Origin: Sinohyriopsis cumingii
Taxonomy: Eukaryota > Mollusca > Bivalvia > Unionida > Unionidae
Direction: 5' to 3'
Assembly (NCBI GenBank): GCA_028554795.2
Contig: JAPYKE020000272.1
Coordinates: 94,597 to 158,596 of the forward strand
Length of the DNA: 64,000 bases
Shown: one piece after another, positions 36,523-50,856 of the stretch
Layout: the number at the start of each line of letters is the position of its first letter
Position numbering within the stretch: position 1 is the first letter of the stretch
Translations under genes and position numbers: made by a program
The notes under the pieces: model-generated
What the model was told of the DNA's origin: nothing
What the model saw: only the letters and a program-made list of their open reading frames with translations
The model's database searches: none

Positions 36523-36922
36523 TCACATTTTGGGGCTACTAGATTGTAAAACATAATCTTCATGAGGTACCAAACCAATTACTTTCTTCGATGGTCTTGT
36601 TGGTTCTGTCATCCTATCAGATTTACCACCAGTTCGTTTTCTTTCAACGTCTCAGTATCACTCTATAGTGGATGCAAATGGTGTTGGATATGAAAAATGG
36701 ACAATCATATCATCTTTGACATCCCTAGGCAAATCTTCTACCAACGCATTTTGAAAAGTATTGAGTCACACGAATCGCTGTTGTTGCTTGGTGTCTGCTT
36801 TCTGCTTGGAAAAGTGTAATCGTTTTATACACTACTTGAACTCTATACATTTCACGGCTTAGGTGTAAGCCTCCAATTTCAATTGCATGGAAGTCAACAT
36901 TTGCGTATCTATAATGTGACAA
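36523..36922 (-). pseudogene. Broken coding-like segment, copy 6
   Basis: Counterpart of 4741-5140, no difference noticed. Confidence 0.35.
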
Positions 36923-38152
36923 TAATATTAAGGACCGAGCAAATTAATTTTGGGCTGAATCAGGACTATGTGTGTGTGTGTGAGGCGATACGGTATGATG
37001 TTGGCCCTTTCTTTCTTCTAGTTCCTCACCGGAACAAATTCATCTTGATTGCAAAACTTTCGTTTGACTAGGTTTATTACGCAGCAGTTCCATATATCGG
37101 GTCAGTGTCTTAGAGTTCGAATATTCATTCAGTTTTCAAAGAGGCAAGAAGACAGAAGTATAACAGCAGATCGACCTGCTGGTCAACGATTTGCCAAGAG
37201 TAATACGAAAACCTAATTCACAGGCAAAAGTGTTAAGAAAACTTAACCCTTCTGGACAATGACTTGATTAGGCTCATATGAATAAACATGGCATTTCGAT
37301 TTCCAACAGATCTGCTTAGGTAGAGAAGTTAGGACACAATCACATGATGCACTGATTGGATGACAAAACGAGAGACAGAGAGAACGAGAAAGAAAGCGAG
37401 TATAGACCCATTGGAAAATTGATATTGGTAAAGAAAGTGCATTCTATTAGATTTTTCTCTTATTAGTATGGCATTCTCTTATATTTATGGCATAGTTGTA
37501 CCCCGAAACGTTGTTTAATTATATACATTGCCACATCGGCTATTGCCGAACGACTATATACATCTTTGTAAATTAGAACTAAGCTGCCTCCCGTCAAGAG
37601 TATGCCAGCCAAGGTTACCAAAAAATTATATTCACTGAGTAATGTGAACTATCATTCACAACGAAATATGCTGCATTTATCTTCTTCAGATTTGTTAATA
37701 ACTTAGGTAAAATTTTAATGAACAATATTCCAGTTTTTGTTAGACTAAAGTAAGAGAATAATCCGAACCTATTAAAATCCTACTTCTGATATTTATTTCT
37801 TGAAACCTAAAACGCGATTCCCTGAATTAGAAATTGTATCAACATACAAATTCCAAAGTGCATGTTGCCATCGAATTTTATGTCAAACGATGATATAATA
37901 GCCAGTGTCGCCCTACAAAAGTGATTATCTTGTCAAAACTTGTAAATATGCATGAATGTGTATAGTGAGGTTTCTGATATGTTGTTTTGAACTTGAGGGT
38001 TTAAAGTTCTGATCACGGTATATGCTTATTTATATCTCATGGAGAGAACCAAAGAGGAAATACCCAGATCTGCTGTTATAAAATGCGCCTGCATATTAGG
38101 ATCGATGCTGATGATTGCAGTAATTCATATAACAACAGACGTATCGTCAATA

Positions 38153-39591
38153 TTACACTGAGCAGATCAACAACGTGCCCGTCTTGAAGACAAGAGTAAA
38201 ACGAATATGTATCAAACGATTATCATGAGCCGGAAGATACAAAGGTGTTGCGGGCGTCATCTGTATTAAATCACATGGTTCAACGGTTGGTAAAAACACA
38301 AACAGTATATATCCCTCAACATCTACGTCCGTCGGTTCAAACCAGCTTTCATAACTAACAGTGACAGCGTCACAAGTTAAATTCATCTGCGTTGTTGAGG
38401 TAATCGGTACCTGGTCAGAACTGATATCCCACATGCAAAAGTCGCGTCGTACCACAAATGCTTTTCATGTCAACCTAAAATTGATTTTTGTTCACTATCG
38501 TGCAATGTTAACCACATACGGTTTCGATTCTATTGCAATGATAGATCTGAGTGTAGAGTAATTTGCACGTATATAACTTTTAGAGTCTTTTCCGGTCTTA
38601 GTCTAGTATGTTCTTTGGTCGATTTTATGTTGTAGGCACCTGCAGAGGGTTTATTAGTATTCCAGATGGCACCGTTGTCTGATAAAAATACAAATAAGTT
38701 ATTCACTGGCAGACCAGCTAACGGTTGTGATAGGATATTAGTAAACGCGCAGTGAAGCAAACGCGATCTCTAGTGTGCGTGATTACCCAGCGGTAAGAGT
38801 TGCAGAAATATCACACTGAATTATGGCTTCGTTGATCAGATTGTAATGAAATTAGGTAACGCTCTGCGTTGTATTTATTACAAAATGTTGCATGGCGGTA
38901 GATATTTTGCGTAAAACGTACACTCAATCGTTTCATTATTCGCCATTGGTGTACGAACTTCGTTCGTCGTACACATCATCAATATGTTCAACAAGTTCGT
39001 GATCAGTAATGTCTCTCTCCATGAGGCCATATGTAGCCAGTATCTGACAAATCGTTAATAATTTCGGGTGCGTTTATCAGCAAGGTCGTTAACGTCACAT
39101 AGTCCCTTCCCTTTGGTTACTGCTCTGGTGTGAATGCAGCAGGTCTTTGGTCTGGTTGTGCTTTCCGTGCAATTTATTTCATGTAACTTTTCGTAAGTTC
39201 AGCAACTTGCTTTATGGGGATAATTAGCGGTGTAAATGTTTGTTTTAAACTGGCTGTGATGTCTTCTTATGCAGTCTCTTGTAACTATAATATATATTTG
39301 ACGTTTGTCGACATACTATATCATTCTAAATGAATTCATGGTGTTCACAAGGCGCTTCACTGCATCGCTTTCCAAAGGCTTTTTTGACATCCTGGAAGAT
39401 GTCATTAATTGATTTTTATTGTTAAATTGCTGTGTCAGACTCATTCGTGTCCAACCAGCTCGGTATGTACCTCTACATATTTCAGTTACCTTGACGGTGA
39501 GAAAAGTGTATGGATCCTTTGTGATCCGCGCAAACATATCACGAAATTCATTCATCTGCTGCAGAGTTGGGTGGAATAATACCAAGTCCAA
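38153..39591 (-). pseudogene. Unassigned broken coding-like region, copy 7
   Basis: Counterpart of 15-1453. A private C to T lies at window 38899, between fragments. Confidence 0.35.
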
Positions 39592-39818
39592 CGAATATTT
39601 CCAGGACTATGCGCGTCGATGCCAGAATATATCATCAACATACAGTTGTCACGATTAAGTTATGTAGATGTGCGTATCGCTGAATCAAACAAATCAAGTC
39701 TGTGCTTTTATGCCGACAACTTGTGCAGGAGTGACCTGGTGCACAAGCATCACATTGTCGTATTACTGTAAGACTGGTTTGTATTATATTCAAATCGTCA
39801 ATGGTAGATGCTTCAGCA

Positions 39819-40950
39819 ATGCTGTGAACGGCACCACGTCCACCATGAATGATCTTTCTAGATTCAAAGGCCTAGTCAAAAATGGATATTTCAAACCTGT
39901 CTTGCTCATTATCACGGACAAGGTCGACTGGAATTCTTTTGCTCAGATTCCCGTGGTTATTCCCAACAATGAATTGTTCAAGAGCTTGACAAAGCCCTTC
40001 TCAATGTCATTAGTGTCCATTGCTATCGGATCCTTTTTCTGGATATACAGCTCCACGTAGGGATACAGCGAACACACGTCCAAATATTTCATTTCTTCTC
40101 TTTTCTCTTCGTCGGCTTGGTACAGCAAACAGGTGGCATTGGTCCTTCCTCCGTACAAACTATCCCTCGGGTTCAGCGGGTCCATGAACTGGTAACTTTC
40201 CACGAGGCGTTTAAACTCGGGATCGGTTTTCAAACGGTGATCGTATTCGTGTTCCCACATTTCCACCACTTGGTATCCTTCCTGTTCTAACATTAGGCGT
40301 CGCTGACAAGTGGCCTCGTACAAGTCTTCCATGGTTCGTTGTAAAAACTGATTTTTAGTGCCACGGTCATGGTAACAGACGGGACATCCGTGAAATAAGC
40401 AACCGTTAAACTCGTACACGATCTTGGGGTTTTCTAAGTCCCAGCCATCGACCGAATGCGTTCCGATGGTCTTTTCGCCTCCTCCGTTGCGGGCATGCTG
40501 AATCCATTTGTCTTCCTTGTCGCACAAGTAATGTAACCAGCGTAGGGCTTTGACCGAGTATTGACGTTTGACATAGTTGCTCGTTTGAGGACTGATGACA
40601 GCCACGGTGTTTTCAGGCATGAATCGTTGCCGGTACACTAAGGAACACGCTTTGGCAATGGTGCAAGCTTCTTTCAAAGGATCGACCCCTCCGTGTTCCA
40701 TGAACAGTTCTCGAAATTTTCCACAGCAACGTCGTAAAATGTCCACGTCGGAACGACAATACTTTAACATTTCTTCCTGAAAGTCGAAGGGGTCCGAGGC
40801 GTGAGCCTGATACCAAGCGTAGAAAGCTTCTCGTTGTTCGGTACGCATGTTGTCAGGGTCGTAATAGTGAGCCTCAGGCAAATGGGGTAGAACGGCGTGT
40901 TGACTGGCTTCCGTATTGAAAAAGTGTGGAAAGTACCCTTTAGCGTAATT
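39819..40950 (-). pseudogene. DNA polymerase B pseudogene, minus strand, copy 7
   Basis: Gly249, Arg370 in place of Gly, and a silent change at Tyr375 just before motif A. Fused open frame at 39943-41208. Confidence 0.88.
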
Positions 40951-41217
40951 ATTGTGACTACCAATCACATTTCTGGAGAAGTTCCCTATAACAGGAATAC
41001 ATAAAACATTTTTCAGCACAAGAGAGGACATATTTGGCGGCCAGCATACAAGGTGGAGGAAGAACCCGTAAAAGAAACCTACCCACGAGAAGCTACTTGT
41101 AACCTGTCTCACATATCCACATCGGTTGAATCGGAGACTCGAACCCACGAAAACAGAGTTGAGGCGGCAGTGATCCGTAACGATGAGCACTTTAGACCAC
41201 TTGGCCACTCTCGGCCC
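40951..41217 (-). mobile_element. tRNA-derived SINE, copy 7
   Basis: No difference from copy 1 noticed. Confidence 0.7.
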
Positions 41218-41254
41218 AGAGAGAGAGAGAGAGAGAGAGAGTGTGTGTGTGTGT
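41218..41254. repeat. (GA)n(GT)n microsatellite, copy 7
   Basis: 37 bp, standard length. Confidence 0.95.
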
Positions 41255-41888
41255 TATACCATTTTTAAACACATCACGACATTTAGGTTAGTGTGTTTTC
41301 GTTTCTCCTTACGAAATTAGACAAACATCTATAATTACTCCTAGGGGAAAAACACCATTGTAAAGTATCACAAGAATGAAGTGGAGACTAATTTGATTAC
41401 AAAATGTCCGCAGAATAGTACACTCAAGCATGCAGTAATGTAATTTGCAATTAGGTTGACGCAATTTCCATGCGATCGCCCATGGTACGATTATTCGTGC
41501 GTTAGTTGTATTGTTTGAAAAGGGACTAGTGTCAAATACAAAAATGCGTTTGATTTTCACTCTCCGCGAATAACAACTGAAACAACTGGAAAATATCGAT
41601 TAGCCAATGAAGTCAAGAACTAATGCATTGCTCAACTAGGCGAAATTTTGTCAGGCCTATGTGTTACCAACAACATCTGACGCAAGGTTCACAGCAGAAA
41701 AGTGATTGCCAACTGCTGAGAGTGTGCTCTACTCGTGGACAAGTTATACGTACCAATATTACCAAAGCACACGTTTGTGGAAGAACGAAATGATCTGACA
41801 TTTGTCTTCAAATAGTGGTCTTGGAACATAAATGTTACATTCAAAATTACCATTCGAGAACTTAGTGCGAATGCAAACGACCGGCATT

Positions 41889-42552
41889 CACATTCCTAAT
41901 TTCTGCGTGGCTGATCAAGCGTACGAGAAGTGTATCAAAGAATCACTCTTTTGTCATTGCCTTCACTGTAGCAAGATTCCTGGATGATGTGAAAAATCTA
42001 CTGATGAATTATTATTACCCTATCGATGAAACCTAGAGTCAAACATGCATCGATCGGTACGGAGATTGACATCGCTATGCCATGGTGATGGCTCACATTT
42101 TCTACGGATAAGATGTAAAAATTCCTCTGAATACTATACAGAATAAGGTGCCGATTGCTCTAAAGTCCTCTTGAACGGAGCCAAAATCATCTTCATGCAA
42201 TTGGGACATGTACAGTTTAAAGATCACATGAGATATTTAGCAGTGCCTTTGAGTCGAATGCCTAAAACCTTTGGAATGACAGAAAAAGCCAATCAACACG
42301 CCGTCCGGCCACATTTCTCTCATGATCACTATTACGAACCCGACAATATCCGCACCGAACAACGACAAGCTTTCTACGCTTGGCACTGCTCATACGCTTT
42401 GGACGCCTTTGAAAGTTCAGGAAGAAATGTTAAAGTATTGTCGCTACGATCTGGACATTGTAGGGCGTTGCTCTGGAAAATTTCGAGAACTCTTCGTGGA
42501 GCACGGTGGGATCGACCCCTTCGCGGAAGCCTATACCATCGACAAAGCGTGA
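41889..42552 (+). pseudogene. DNA polymerase B pseudogene, plus strand, copy 7
   Basis: Same breaks as copy 1. The 8-bp deletion of this copy lies about 35 bases beyond the final TGA. Confidence 0.85.
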
Positions 42553-42870
42553 TTCTTAGTGTAAGAAACTCAGTTATCATGGTCGAATAAAGAAATTACA
42601 GAACCAAATAAATGGTGTCCTACATTTGTATCGTTTACCATGCTTTCTTTATCTGTATGCGTTGTAACCTTAATTCTCTGTCTACCCATCTCTCAAAACG
42701 CAAGTGTCTCAAGGTGAAAGTATTACCCGTTTCTTCTATCACCCAATGCGGACGTGCATGCTTGTGTGTGTGTGTCAGATTTCACTTATACACATATCGT
42801 TTGTGCGAAAATTTAATAAGGACAATACATACAAAGACACAGAAACCACTGTTCTCAGTATTTCTGGAAG

Positions 42871-43270
42871 TCACATTTTGGGGCTACTAGATTGTAAAAC
42901 ATAATCTTCATGAGGTACCAAACCAATTACTTTCTTCGATGGTCTTGTTGGTTCTGTCATCCTATCAGATTTACCACCAGTTCGTTTTCTTTCAACGTCT
43001 CAGTATCACTCTATAGTGGATGCAAATGGTGTTGGATATGAAAAATGGACAATCATATCATCTTTGACATCCCTAGGCAAATCTTCTACCAACGCATTTT
43101 GAAAAGTATTGAGTCACACGAATCGCTGTTGTTGCTTGGTGTCTGCTTTCTGCTTGGAAAAGTGTAATCGTTTTATACACTACTTGAACTCTATACATTT
43201 CACGGCTTAGGTGTAAGCCTCCAATTTCAATTGCATGGAAGTCAACATTTGCGTATCTATAATGTGACAA
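42871..43270 (-). pseudogene. Broken coding-like segment, copy 7
   Basis: Counterpart of 4741-5140, no difference noticed. Confidence 0.35.
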
Positions 43271-44500
43271 TAATATTAAGGACCGAGCAAATTAATTTTG
43301 GGCTGAATCAGGACTATGTGTGTGTGTGTGAGGCGATACGGTATGATGTTGGCCCTTTCTTTCTTCTAGTTCCTCACCGGAACAAATTCATCTTGATTGC
43401 AAAACTTTCGTTTGACTAGGTTTATTACGCAGCAGTTCCATATATCGGGTCAGTGTCTTAGAGTTCGAATATTCATTCAGTTTTCAAAGAGGCAAGAAGA
43501 CAGAAGTATAACAGCAGATCGACCTGCTGGTCAACGATTTGCCAAGAGTAATACGAAAACCTAATTCACAGGCAAAAGTGTTAAGAAAACTTAACCCTTC
43601 TGGACAATGACTTGATTAGGCTCATATGAATACACATGGCATTTCGATTTCCAACAGATCTGCTTAGGTAGAGAAGTTAGGACACAATCACATGATGCAC
43701 TGATTGGATGACAAAACGAGAGACAGAGAGAACGAGAAAGAAAGCGAGTATAGACCCATTGGAAAATTGATATTGGTAAAGAAAGTGCATTCTATTAGAT
43801 TTTTCTCTTATTAGTATGGCATTCTCTTATATTTATGGCATAGTTGTACCCCGAAACGTTGTTTAATTATATACATTGCCACATCGGCTATTGCCGAACG
43901 ACTATATACATCTTTGTAAATTAGAACTAAGCTGCCTCCCGTCAAGAGTATGCCAGCCAAGGTTACCAAAAAATTATATTCACTGAGTAATGTGAACTAT
44001 CATTCACAACGAAATATGCTGCATTTATCTTCTTCAGATTTGTTAATAACTTAGGTAAAATTTTAATGAACAATATTCCAGTTTTTGTTAGACTAAAGTA
44101 AGAGAATAATCCGAACCTATTAAAATCCTACTTCTGATATTTATTTCTTGAAACCTAAAACGCGATTCCCTGAATTAGAAATTGTATCAACATACAAATT
44201 CCTAAGTGCATGTTGCCATCGAATTTTATGTCAAACGATGATATAATAGCCAGTGTCGCCCTACAAAAGTGATTATCTTGTCAAAACTTGTAAATATGCA
44301 TGAATGTGTATAGTGAGGTTTCTGATATGTTGTTTTGAACTTGAGGGTTTAAAGTTCTGATCACGGTATATGCTTATTTATATCTCATGGAGAGGTCCAA
44401 AGAGGAAATACCCAGATCTGCTGTTATAAAATGCGCCTGCATATTAGGATCGATGCTGATGATTGCAGTAATTCATATAACAACAGACGTATCGTCAATA

Positions 44501-45939
44501 TTACACTGAGCAGATCAACAACGTGCCCGTCTTGAAGACAAGAGTAAAACGAATATGTATCAAACGATTATCATGAGCCGGAAGATACAAAGGTGTTGCG
44601 GGCGTCATCTGTATTAAATCACATGGTTCAACGGTTGGTAAAAACACAAACAGTATATATCCCTCAACATCTACGTCCGTCGGTTCAAACCAGCTTTCAT
44701 AACTAACAGTGACAGCGTCACAAGTTAAATTCATCTGCGTTGTTGAGGTAATCGGTACCTGGTCAGAACTGATATCCCACATGCAAAAGTCGCGTCGTAC
44801 CACAAATGCTTTTCATGTCAACCTAAAATTGATTTTTGTTCACTATCGTGCAATGTTAACCACATACGGTTTCGATTCTATTGCAATGATAGATCTGAGT
44901 GTAGAGTAATTTGCACGTATATAACTTTTAGAGTCTTTTCCGGTCTTAGTCTAGTATGTTCTTTGGTCGATTTTATGTTGTAGGCACCTGCAGAGGGTTT
45001 ATTAGTATTCCAGATGGCACCGTTGTCTGATAAAAATACAAATAAGTTATTCACTGGCAGACCAGCTAACGGTTGTGATAGGATATTAGTAAACGCGCAG
45101 TGAAGCAAACGCGATCTCTAGTGTGCGTGATTACCCAGCGGTAAGAGTTGCAGAAATATCACACTGAATTATGGCTTCGTTGATCAGATTGTAATGAAAT
45201 TAGGTAACGCTCTGCGTTGTATTTATTACAAAATGTTGCATGGCGGCAGATATTTTGCGTAAAACGTACACTCAATCGTTTCATTATTCGCCATTGGTGT
45301 ACGAACTTCGTTCGTCGTACACATCATCAATATGTTCAACAAGTTCGTGATCAGTAATGTCTCTCTCCATGAGGCCATATGTAGCCAGTATCTGACAAAT
45401 CGTTAATAATTTCGGGTGCGTTTATCAGCAAGGTCGTTAACGTCACATAGTCCCTTCCCTTTGGTTACTGCTCTGGTGTGAATGCAGCAGGTCTTTGGTC
45501 TGGTTGTGCTTTCCGTGCAATTTATTTCATGTAACTTTTCGTAAGTTCAGCAACTTGCTTTATGGGGATAATTAGCGGTGTAAATGTTTGTTTTAAACTG
45601 GCTGTGATGTCTTCTTATGCAGTCTCTTGTAACTATAATATATATTTGACGTTTGTCGACATACTATATCATTCTAAATGAATTCATGGTGTTCACAAGG
45701 CGCTTCACTGCATCGCTTTCCAAAGGCTTTTTTGACATCCTGGAAGATGTCATTAATTGATTTTTATTGTTAAATTGCTGTGTCAGACTCATTCGTGTCC
45801 AACCAGCTCGGTATGTACCTCTACATATTTCAGTTACCTTGACGGTGAGAAAAGTGTATGGATCCTTTGTGATCCGCGCAAACATATCACGAAATTCATT
45901 CATCTGCTGCAGAGTTGGGTGGAATAATACCAAGTCCAA
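44501..45939 (-). pseudogene. Unassigned broken coding-like region, copy 8
   Basis: Counterpart of 15-1453; open fragments translate the same as in copy 1. Confidence 0.35.
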
Positions 45940-46166
45940 CGAATATTTCCAGGACTATGCGCGTCGATGCCAGAATATATCATCAACATACAGTTGTCAC
46001 GATTAAGTTATGTAGATGTGCGTATCGCTGAATCAAACAAATCAAGTCTGTGCTTTTATGCCGACAACTTGTGCAGGAGTGACCTGGTGCACAAGCATCA
46101 CATTGTCGTATTACTGTAAGACTGGTTTGTATTATATTCAAATCGTCAATGGTAGATGCTTCAGCA

Positions 46167-47298
46167 ATGCTGTGAACGGCACCACGTCCACCATGAATGA
46201 TCTTTCTAGATTCAAAGGCCTAGTCAAAAATGGATATTTCAAACCTGTCTTGCTCATTATCACGGACAAGGTCGACTGGAATTCTTTTGCTCAGATTCCC
46301 GTGGTTATTCCCAACAATGAATTGTTCAAGAGCTTGACAAAGCCCTTCTCAATGTCATTAGTGTCCATTGCTATCGGATCCTTTTTCTGGATATACAGCT
46401 CCACGTAGGGATACAGCGAACACACGTCCAAGTATTTCATTTCTTCTCCTTTCTCTTCGTCGGCTTGGTACAGCAAACAGGTGGCATTGGTCCTTCCTCC
46501 GTACAAACTATCCCTCGGGTTCAGCGGGTCCATGAACTGGTAACTTTCCACGAGGCGTTTAAACTCGGGATCGGTTTTCAAACGGTGATCGTATTCGTGT
46601 TCCCACATTTCCACCACTTGGTATCCTTCCTGTTCTAACATTAGGCGTCGCTGACAAGTGGCCTCGTACAAGTCTTCCATGGTTCGTTGTAAAAACTGAT
46701 TTTTAGTGCCACGGTCATGGTAACAGACGGGACATCCGTGAAATAAGCAACCGTTAAACTCGTACACGATCTTGGGGTTTTCTAAGTCCCAGCCATCGAC
46801 CGAATGCGTTGCGATGGTCTTTTCGCCTCCTCCGTTGCGGGCATGCTGAATCCATTTGTCTTCCTTGTCGCACAAGTAATGTAACCAGCGTAGGGCTTTG
46901 ACCGAGTATTGACGTTTGACATAGTTGCTCGTTTGAGGACTGATGACAGCCACGGTGTTTTCAGGCATGAATCGTTGCCGGTACACTAAGGAACACGCTT
47001 TGGCAATGGTGCAAGCTTCTTTCAAAGGATCGACCCCTCCGTGTTCCATGAACAGTTCTCGAAATTTTCCACAGCAACGTCGTAAAATGTCCACGTCGGA
47101 ACGACAATACTTTAACATTTCTTCCTGAAAGTCGAAGGGGTCCGAGGCGTGAGCCTGATACCAAGCGTAGAAAGCTTCTCGTTGTTCGGTACGCATGTTG
47201 TCAGGGTCGTAATAGTGAGCCTCAGGCAAATGGGGTAGAACGGCGTGTTGACTGGCTTCCGTATTGAAAAAGTGTGGAAAGTACCCTTTAGCGTAATT
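46167..47298 (-). pseudogene. DNA polymerase B pseudogene, minus strand, copy 8
   Basis: Ala249, the only copy in the right half with this allele. Fused open frame at 46291-47556. Confidence 0.88.
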
Positions 47299-47565
47299 AT
47301 TGTGACTACCAATCACATTTCTGGAGAAGTTCCCTATAACAGGAATACATAAAACATTTTTCAGCACAAGAGAGGACATATTTGGCGGCCAGCATACAAG
47401 GTGGAGGAAGAACCCGTAAAAGAAACCTACCCACGAGAAGCTACTTGTAACCTGTCTCACATATCCACATCGGTTGAATCGGAGACTCGAACCCACGAAA
47501 ACAGAGTTGAGGCGGCAGTGATCCGTAACGATGAGCACTTTAGACCACTTGGCCACTCTCGGCCC
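47299..47565 (-). mobile_element. tRNA-derived SINE, copy 8
   Basis: No difference from copy 1 noticed. Confidence 0.7.
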
Positions 47566-47602
47566 AGAGAGAGAGAGAGAGAGAGAGAGTGTGTGTGTGT
47601 GT
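47566..47602. repeat. (GA)n(GT)n microsatellite, copy 8
   Basis: 37 bp, standard length. Confidence 0.95.
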
Positions 47603-48236
47603 TATACCATTTTTAAACACATCACGACATTTAGGTTAGTGTGTTTTCGTTTCTCCTTACGAAATTAGACAAACATCTATAATTACTCCTAGGGGAAAAA
47701 CACCATTGTAAAGTATCACAAGAATGAAGTGGAGACTAATTTGATTACAAAATGTCCGCAGAATAGTACACTCAAGCATGCAGTAATGTAATTTGCAATT
47801 AGGTTGACGCAATTTCCATGCGATCGCCCATGGTACGATTATTCGTGCGTTAGTTGTATTGTTTGAAAAGGGACTAGTGTCAAATACAAAAATGCGTTTG
47901 ATTTTCACTCTCCGCGAATAACAACTGAAACAACTGGAAAATATCGATTAGCCAATGAAGTCAAGAACTAATGCATTGCTCAACTAGGCGAAATTTTGTC
48001 AGGCCTATGTGTTACCAACAACATCTGACGCAAGGTTCACAGCAGAAAAGTGATTGCCAACTGCTGAGAGTGTGCTCTACTCGTGGACAAGTTATACGTA
48101 CCAATATTACCAAAGCACACGTTTGTGGAAGAACGAAATGATCTGACATTTGTCTTCAAATAGTGGTCTTGGAACATAAATGTTACATTCAAAATTACCA
48201 TTCGAGAACTTAGTGCGAATGCAAACGACCGGCATT

Positions 48237-48900
48237 CACATTCCTAATTTCTGCGTGGCTGATCAAGCGTACGAGAAGTGTATCAAAGAATCACTCTTTT
48301 GTCATTGCCTTCACTGTAGCAAGATTCCTGGATGATGTGAAAAATCTACTGATGAATTATTATTACCCTATCGATGAAACCTAGAGTCAAACATGCATCG
48401 ATCGGTACGGAGATTGACATCGCTATGCCATGGTGATGGCTCACATTTTCTACGGATAAGATGTAAAAATTCCTCTGAATACTATACAGAATAAGGTGCC
48501 GATTGCTCTAAAGTCCTCTTGAACGGAGCCAAAATCATCTTCATGCAATTGGGACATGTACAGTTTAAAGATCACATGAGATATTTAGCAGTGCCTTTGA
48601 GTCGAATGCCTAAAACCTTTGGAATGACAGAAAAAGCCAATCAACACGCCGTCCGGCCACATTTCTCTCATGATCACTATTACGAACCCGACAATATCCG
48701 CACCGAACAACGACAAGCTTTCTACGCTTGGCACTGCTCATACGCTTTGGACGCCTTTGAAAGTTCAGGAAGAAATGTTAAAGTATTGTCGCTACGATCT
48801 GGACATTGTAGGGCGTTGCTCTGGAAAATTTCGAGAACTCTTCGTGGAGCACGGTGGGATCGACCCCTTCGCGGAAGCCTATACCATCGACAAAGCGTGA
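48237..48900 (+). pseudogene. DNA polymerase B pseudogene, plus strand, copy 8
   Basis: Same breaks as copy 1. Confidence 0.85.
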
Positions 48901-49226
48901 TTCTTAGTGTAAGAAACTCAGTTATCATGGTCGAATAATACCGCAAAGAAATTACAGAACCAAATAAATGGTGTCCTACATTTGTATCGTTTACCATGCT
49001 TTCTTTATCTGTATGCGTTGTAACCTTAATTCTCTGTCTACCCATCTCTCAAAACGCAAGTGTCTCAAGGTGAAAGTATTACCCGTTTCTTCTATCACCC
49101 AATGCGGACGTGCATGCTTGTGTGTGTGTGTCAGATTTCACTTATACACATATCGTTTGTGCGAAAATTTAATAAGGACAATACATACAAAGACACAGAA
49201 ACCACTGTTCTCAGTATTTCTGGAAG

Positions 49227-49626
49227 TCACATTTTGGGGCTACTAGATTGTAAAACATAATCTTCATGAGGTACCAAACCAATTACTTTCTTCGATGGTC
49301 TTGTTGGTTCTGTCATCCTATCAGATTTACCACCAGTTCGTTTTCTTTCAACGTCTCAGTATCACTCTATAGTGGATGCAAATGGTGTTGGATATGAAAA
49401 ATGGACAATCATATCATCTTTGACATCCCTAGGCAAATCTTCTACCAACGCATTTTGAAAAGTATTGAGTCACACGAATCGCTGTTGTTGCTTGGTGTCT
49501 GCTTTCTGCTTGGAAAAGTGTAATCGTTTTATACACTACTTGAACTCTATACATTTCACGGCTTAGGTGTAAGCCTCCAATTTCAATTGCATGGAAGTCA
49601 ACATTTGCGTATCTATAATGTGACAA
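49227..49626 (-). pseudogene. Broken coding-like segment, copy 8
   Basis: Counterpart of 4741-5140, no difference noticed. Confidence 0.35.
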
Positions 49627-50856
49627 TAATATTAAGGACCGAGCAAATTAATTTTGGGCTGAATCAGGACTATGTGTGTGTGTGTGAGGCGATACGGTAT
49701 GATGTTGGCCCTTTCTTTCTTCTAGTTCCTCACCGGAACAAATTCATCTTGATTGCAAAACTTTCGTTTGACTAGGTTTATTACGCAGCAGTTCCATATA
49801 TCGGGTCAGTGTCTTAGAGTTCGAATATTCATTCAGTTTTCAAAGAGGCAAGAAGACAGAAGTATAACAGCAGATCGACCTGCTGGTCAACGATTTGCCA
49901 AGAGTAATACGAAAACCTAATTCACAGGCAAAAGTGTCAAGAAAACTTAACCCTTCTGGACAATGACTTGATTAGGCTCATATGAATACACATGGCATTT
50001 CGATTTCCAACAGATCTGCTTAGGTAGAGAAGTTAGGACACAATCACATGATGCACTGATTGGATGACAAAACGAGAGACAGAGAGAACGAGAAAGAAAG
50101 CGAGTATAGACCCATTGGAAAATTGATATTGGTAAAGAAAGTGCATTCTATTAGATTTTTCTCTTATTAGTATGGCATTCTCTTATATTTATGGCATAGT
50201 TGTACCCCGAAACGTTGTTTAATTATATACATTGCCACATCGGCTATTGCCGAACGACTATATACATCTTTGTAAATTAGAACTAAGCTGCCTCCCGTCA
50301 AGAGTATGCCAGCCAAGGTTACCAAAAAATTATATTCACTGAGTAATGTGAACTATCATTCACAACGAAATATGCTGCATTTATCTTCTTCAGATTTGTT
50401 AATAACTTAGGTAAAATTTTAATGAACAATATTCCAGTTTTTGTTAGACTAAAGTAAGAGAATAATCCGAACCTATTAAAATCCTACTTCTGATATTTAT
50501 TTCTTGAAACCTAAAACGCGATTCCCTGAATTAGAAATTGTATCAACATACAAATTCCAAAGTGCATGTTGCCATCGAATTTTATGTCAAACGATGATAT
50601 AATAGCCAGTGTCGCCCTACAAAAGTGATTATCTTGTCAAAACTTGTAAATATGCATGAATGTGTATAGTGAGGTTTCTGATATGTTGTTTTGAACTTGA
50701 GGGTTTAAAGTTCTGATCACGGTATATGCTTATTTATATCTCATGGAGAGGTCCAAAGAGGAAATACCCAGATCTGCTGTTATAAAATGCGCCTGCATAT
50801 TAGGATCGATGCTGATGATTGCAGTAATTCATATAACAACAGACGTATCGTCAATA

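Larger units (their letters stand above)
31781..38138. repeat. Array unit copy 6 (6,358 bp)
   Basis: Alleles are c, t, g, a, g. It has one extra GT in the microsatellite, which accounts for the 2-bp length gain. Private changes lie at unit positions 5503 and 6265-6266. The added GT changes which upstream frame joins the SINE-polymerase frame. Confidence 0.97.
38139..44486. repeat. Array unit copy 7 (6,348 bp)
   Basis: Alleles are c, c, c, a, g. An 8-bp deletion at window position about 42586-42592 (unit 4449-4462) removes ATACCGCA or an equivalent register. Private substitutions lie at unit positions 761, 1946, 1963 and 6073; 1963 changes Gly370 to Arg in the polymerase frame. Confidence 0.97.
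44487..50842. repeat. Array unit copy 8
   Basis: Alleles are g, c, c, a, g. A private T to C at unit position 5452 breaks one base pair of the small GTTAAG/CTTAAC hairpin. Confidence 0.97.
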
